Origin: Polyrhizophydium stewartii
Lineage: Eukaryota > Chytridiomycota > Chytridiomycetes > Rhizophydiales
DNA length: 23,131 bases
NCBI GenBank assembly: GCA_027604665.1
Contig: JADGIZ010000142.1
Coordinates: 1-23,131 of the forward strand
Direction of reading: 5' to 3'
In this document: in pieces, positions 20,619-23,131 of the stretch
How positions within the stretch are numbered: position 1 is the first letter of the stretch
Layout of the letters: every line of letters starts with the position of its first letter
The notes under the pieces: generated by a model
Databases searched by the model: none
Seen by the model: only the letters and a program-made list of their open reading frames with translations
What the model was told of the DNA's origin: nothing
Program-made: the position numbers and the translations under genes

Positions 20619-23131
20619 TCAAAGGGGCTGCATGGGCGACGGCGAGCGGTCCGGCGCTGCTGCTCGCATCTCGGGAGTCGACCGCATCGGACGCGGGCCG
20701 GCCGGATGCGCCGTGATGCGCTGCATGGTCGGCTCGACGGCGACAGAGCTGTTCGACAGCCGCCTGCTCGAGTCTGGCGACAGCTGCAGCGCCGCAAGCT
20801 GGTGCTCGTGCGGCTGCGGCTGGGTGTGTGCTTGAATCTGAGTCTGGACGTGGCTCTCGAGCTGCGAGGGCGACGGCGATGGCGGGCGGATGGGTGCGAG
20901 CGACGTTCCCGCGCTGAACTTGAGCTCGTCCCGAGATGCGGGCCGCGCTGGAATAGGTGCGTATCCGCTCAGATCCTCGACGCTCGGCGGCAGGCGCGGC
21001 AGCTGCGAGTCCTTTTGCAGCTGCCGGATGAACAGCATGTAGGCTGCCGTGTAGACGACTGCGATAATGGCCCATCCGATCAACACGGGATTGAACGCGG
21101 CCGAGCCCGTGTTGCCGAGCAGCGTCTCCTGCGCGTCGCTGGTGTAGTATACAACAACCATGACCAGCCACAGCACGCACATGAACGAGATGGTTCTGAT
21201 CACGTTGACGATGCGGGTGTACGACGAGCCAATGAGCACGCTGTACACAATCATGGCCGCGAGGACGAAGATTGCAAAGATGCCGCGGCCGGTGGTCTTT
21301 TCGCTCGGCACGAGGACGTAAATGAGGAGGAGCACGACGGCCGAGTTCTTGAACAGCAATTCGGAGCGCGACGTGTACTGGATTGCGCCGTCGCGCGGCA
21401 CGGGCTCCTGCGCCGTTCTGCGGATGCGCGAGTGGGTCAGCGCGGAGCGGCGGATAAGCACTGGGCGTGATACGAATCGGCGGATCGCACCGGCAGATGG
21501 TGAGGAGCAGATAGCCCATCATGAAGCCGGCCAGCGAGTATCCAGTCTGGAGCGGCGGGTTGCCGTCGTGGATCGGTAGGCACTGGCGCTCGCGTGCCTG
21601 GATCGTGACGGCGTACTCCTCTAGCGATCGCGCGGGCCACAGGGGCGTGTGGTTGTCAGTCAGACACCCGAGCGGGTCGACAAAGGCCGTCAGGATGATG
21701 AGGTAGAACAGGTTGATGAGCGGCAGCGGGATCATGATCCAGGTGCCGGACACAATCTGGCGGATGCGGCGCAGGACGGTGGGCGGAAACGATTTTTCAA
21801 AGAGCTCGATGCGCAAGAGATGGTACAGCATGGTGAACACGACGGCCACGACCAGGCCACCAAGCAGTGCCCACCACGAGATGGCAAACTGGACGGTCGT
21901 CAGGAAGCGCGTATTGATGGACGGCAGGCCGACCGAGATAGTCGAGGCGATCTGGCGGATCCAGGTGACGACGCCGACGGAGCTCTGGGTGGCCGGATTG
22001 AGCAGGCTCTGCTGGAACGTGACGCTGCGCAGCAGGTCGCGAAGCGGGAATGAACAGAGCTGGATGAACTCGGTGATGAGCACTAGCAGCTCAACTGTGT
22101 TGGCAAAAGTGAAATCGATGCGCTTGAACTGGGGCGAGATGTGCTTGATGCGCCGGCGGTATCGGAACGAGTTGTCGAAGAACTCGGAGGTGTCCGAGAG
22201 CGAGCCCTTGTGGGCCTGCTTGGACGTGGGCATGGTGTCGTTGGGCGTCGGAGGCTCGCCGTATGTGGCCATTGTGCTGATGGGGCGTGGTCCGCGGATG
22301 CCGCGATCGGCGGTGCCGGTGATGGACGTGAGCTCGATCTGGGTGTCGACCGACAAGCTTGAGCCGCGCACGCCGCTGAACGAGACCGATGTTGGGCTGG
22401 CCGGGCCGGCCGCGCTGCCCTCGTCCGAGTCCGCAGCGGGCTGGGCTGCGTCCGAGACAACGATCTCGATGTTTGGCGGCGGGGCGGTGAGCTTGAGCTC
22501 TGGTGGGGCAGGTGCGGTGAGGGTGCCCGCGCTGGCGCCTGCCGCAGCGGTGGCGGCAACGACCGAGGCGCGCTGCTGCTGCACGGCATGTGCGGCCTGG
22601 GCCTTCTTGCGGAGCTCGGTGCGGTCTGAGCGGGGCGGGATCGGCGCGGAGACCGATCGGCGATTGTGGGGTCTGATCAGCAGGCGGCCGAGGGACACAG
22701 CGGGGAGACACGGCTCTGCGCACCTTGGTAGTAGGACAGAATGCGGTCGATCAGGAAGCCGTTGACGGCGATGAAGAAGAGGATCAGGCCCGCCTGGGTC
22801 TGGGGCGACTTGATGAGCGGCAGGCCGGTGTCCGGGCTCCGACTCGAGATGCCGTCGTTGATGACTATGATGGCAATCACCCAGAGGACGACAAAGAGAT
22901 GCGGGATGATTTTGGTTGGCCGCTTGCGCACCTCTGTGAGCGAGAAGGTGAGGCTGACGCAGCTGGTCAGGATGGCGTGGAAGTTTGTTGTGAACCGCTC
23001 TGCGTTGAGCTTCTGGTCGAGGAGCTCCTGTGTGCGGGTGTGGGAGGCGGCCGAAGCGGCGCCACGGAGAGTCAGCCGTGGACGGTCGGTGGCGTGGCGG
23101 GCGGCATCGATTTGGCACTGGGGGGGAGCGG
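20619..23131 (-). CDS. Polytopic membrane protein of unknown function, at least 10 TM (5' incomplete)
   Basis: Exons (minus) beyond 23131 to 22724, 22625-21491 and 21417-20619; introns of 98 and 73 bp; 779 residues visible, no start Met in the window. Likely TM segments: LFVVLWVIAIIVI and AGLILFFIAVNGFLI (first exon); a roughly 190-residue Ala/Pro/Ser-rich loop; TVELLVLITEFIQLCSF, FAISWWALLGGLVVAVVF, WIMIPLPLINLFYLIIL and GYSLAGFMMGYLLLTI (second exon); SAVVLLLIYVL, GIFAIFVLAAMIVYSVLIG, ISFMCVLWLVMVVVYYT and LIGWAIIAVVYTAAYML (third exon). A roughly 150-residue Pro/Ser/Gln/His-rich tail follows. A basic amphipathic stretch (RYRRRIKHISPQFKRIDF) precedes TM3. The 2+8 helix layout with a long low-complexity loop matches no family I can name; a channel-, receptor- or TRP-like role is speculation. 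The apparent frameshift near 21470 is explained by the 73-bp intron. Confidence 0.72.

Noticed and set aside
21418..21490. Apparent frameshift or programmed frameshifting in the membrane-protein gene
   Set aside because: A GT-AG intron of 73 bp with GCTGACCC branch motif restores the frame (TICR/TAQEPVP), so no recoding is needed.
21713..22765. Plus-strand open frame (350 codons) over the membrane-protein gene
   Set aside because: Shadow of the minus-strand TM exon; no domain pattern and it crosses the inferred 22626-22723 intron.

Overview
This is nuclear DNA from a GC-rich, gene-dense eukaryote, best read as an early-diverging (chytrid-like) fungus. Evidence: genes carry many short introns (about 54-175 bp), almost all GT-AG with a CTGAC-like branch site. 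It has a Slt2/Mpk1-type cell-wall-integrity MAP kinase, a typical fungal DHA2 drug transporter, and an AP-4-type sigma adaptin, a complex that yeast lacks. The species assignment is inference. No rRNA, tRNA, CRISPR array or transposase was recognised.

Layout. (1) 53-1054 (-): C-terminal exon of a PHD-finger protein (KDM5/JARID1-like), joined head to head at a CA-rich tract to (2) 1110-2576 (+): a MAP kinase of the Slt2 class without its N-terminal lobe. Both genes lose their 5' parts within about 55 bp, so this is a rearrangement or assembly breakpoint. (3) 2865-6590 (+): complete translesion polymerase REV1 (BRCT, polymerase, two UBMs, C-terminal domain). (4) 6753-13567 (+): five tandem paralogous three-exon genes for a GNAT/GLYAT-like predicted N-acyltransferase, with duplicated spacers and signs of gene conversion. 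(5) 13593-13969 (+): a small truncated ubiquitin-like gene, then a GC hairpin between two 14-bp direct repeats. (6) 14044-14982 (-) Gir2/RWDD1 and (7) 15011-16949 (+) a LARP7/Pof8-like La-related protein, divergent with only 28 bp between their start codons. (8) 17074-18042 (-): AP-4 sigma-like adaptin. (9) 18241-20162 (-): 14-TM DHA2 MFS exporter. (10) 20619 to beyond the right edge (-): a polytopic membrane protein of unknown function, 5' incomplete.

Most genes are unrelated housekeeping functions: chromatin, cell-wall signalling, DNA damage tolerance, Gcn1/Gcn2-linked translation control, RNP biogenesis, trafficking and export. The accessory part is the acyltransferase array. It is expanding locally and has an invariant lysine where the GNAT acyl-CoA loop usually has glycine. 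All exon junctions were derived by hand from reading-frame continuity, splice consensus and remembered family conservation. None was tested against transcripts or databases.
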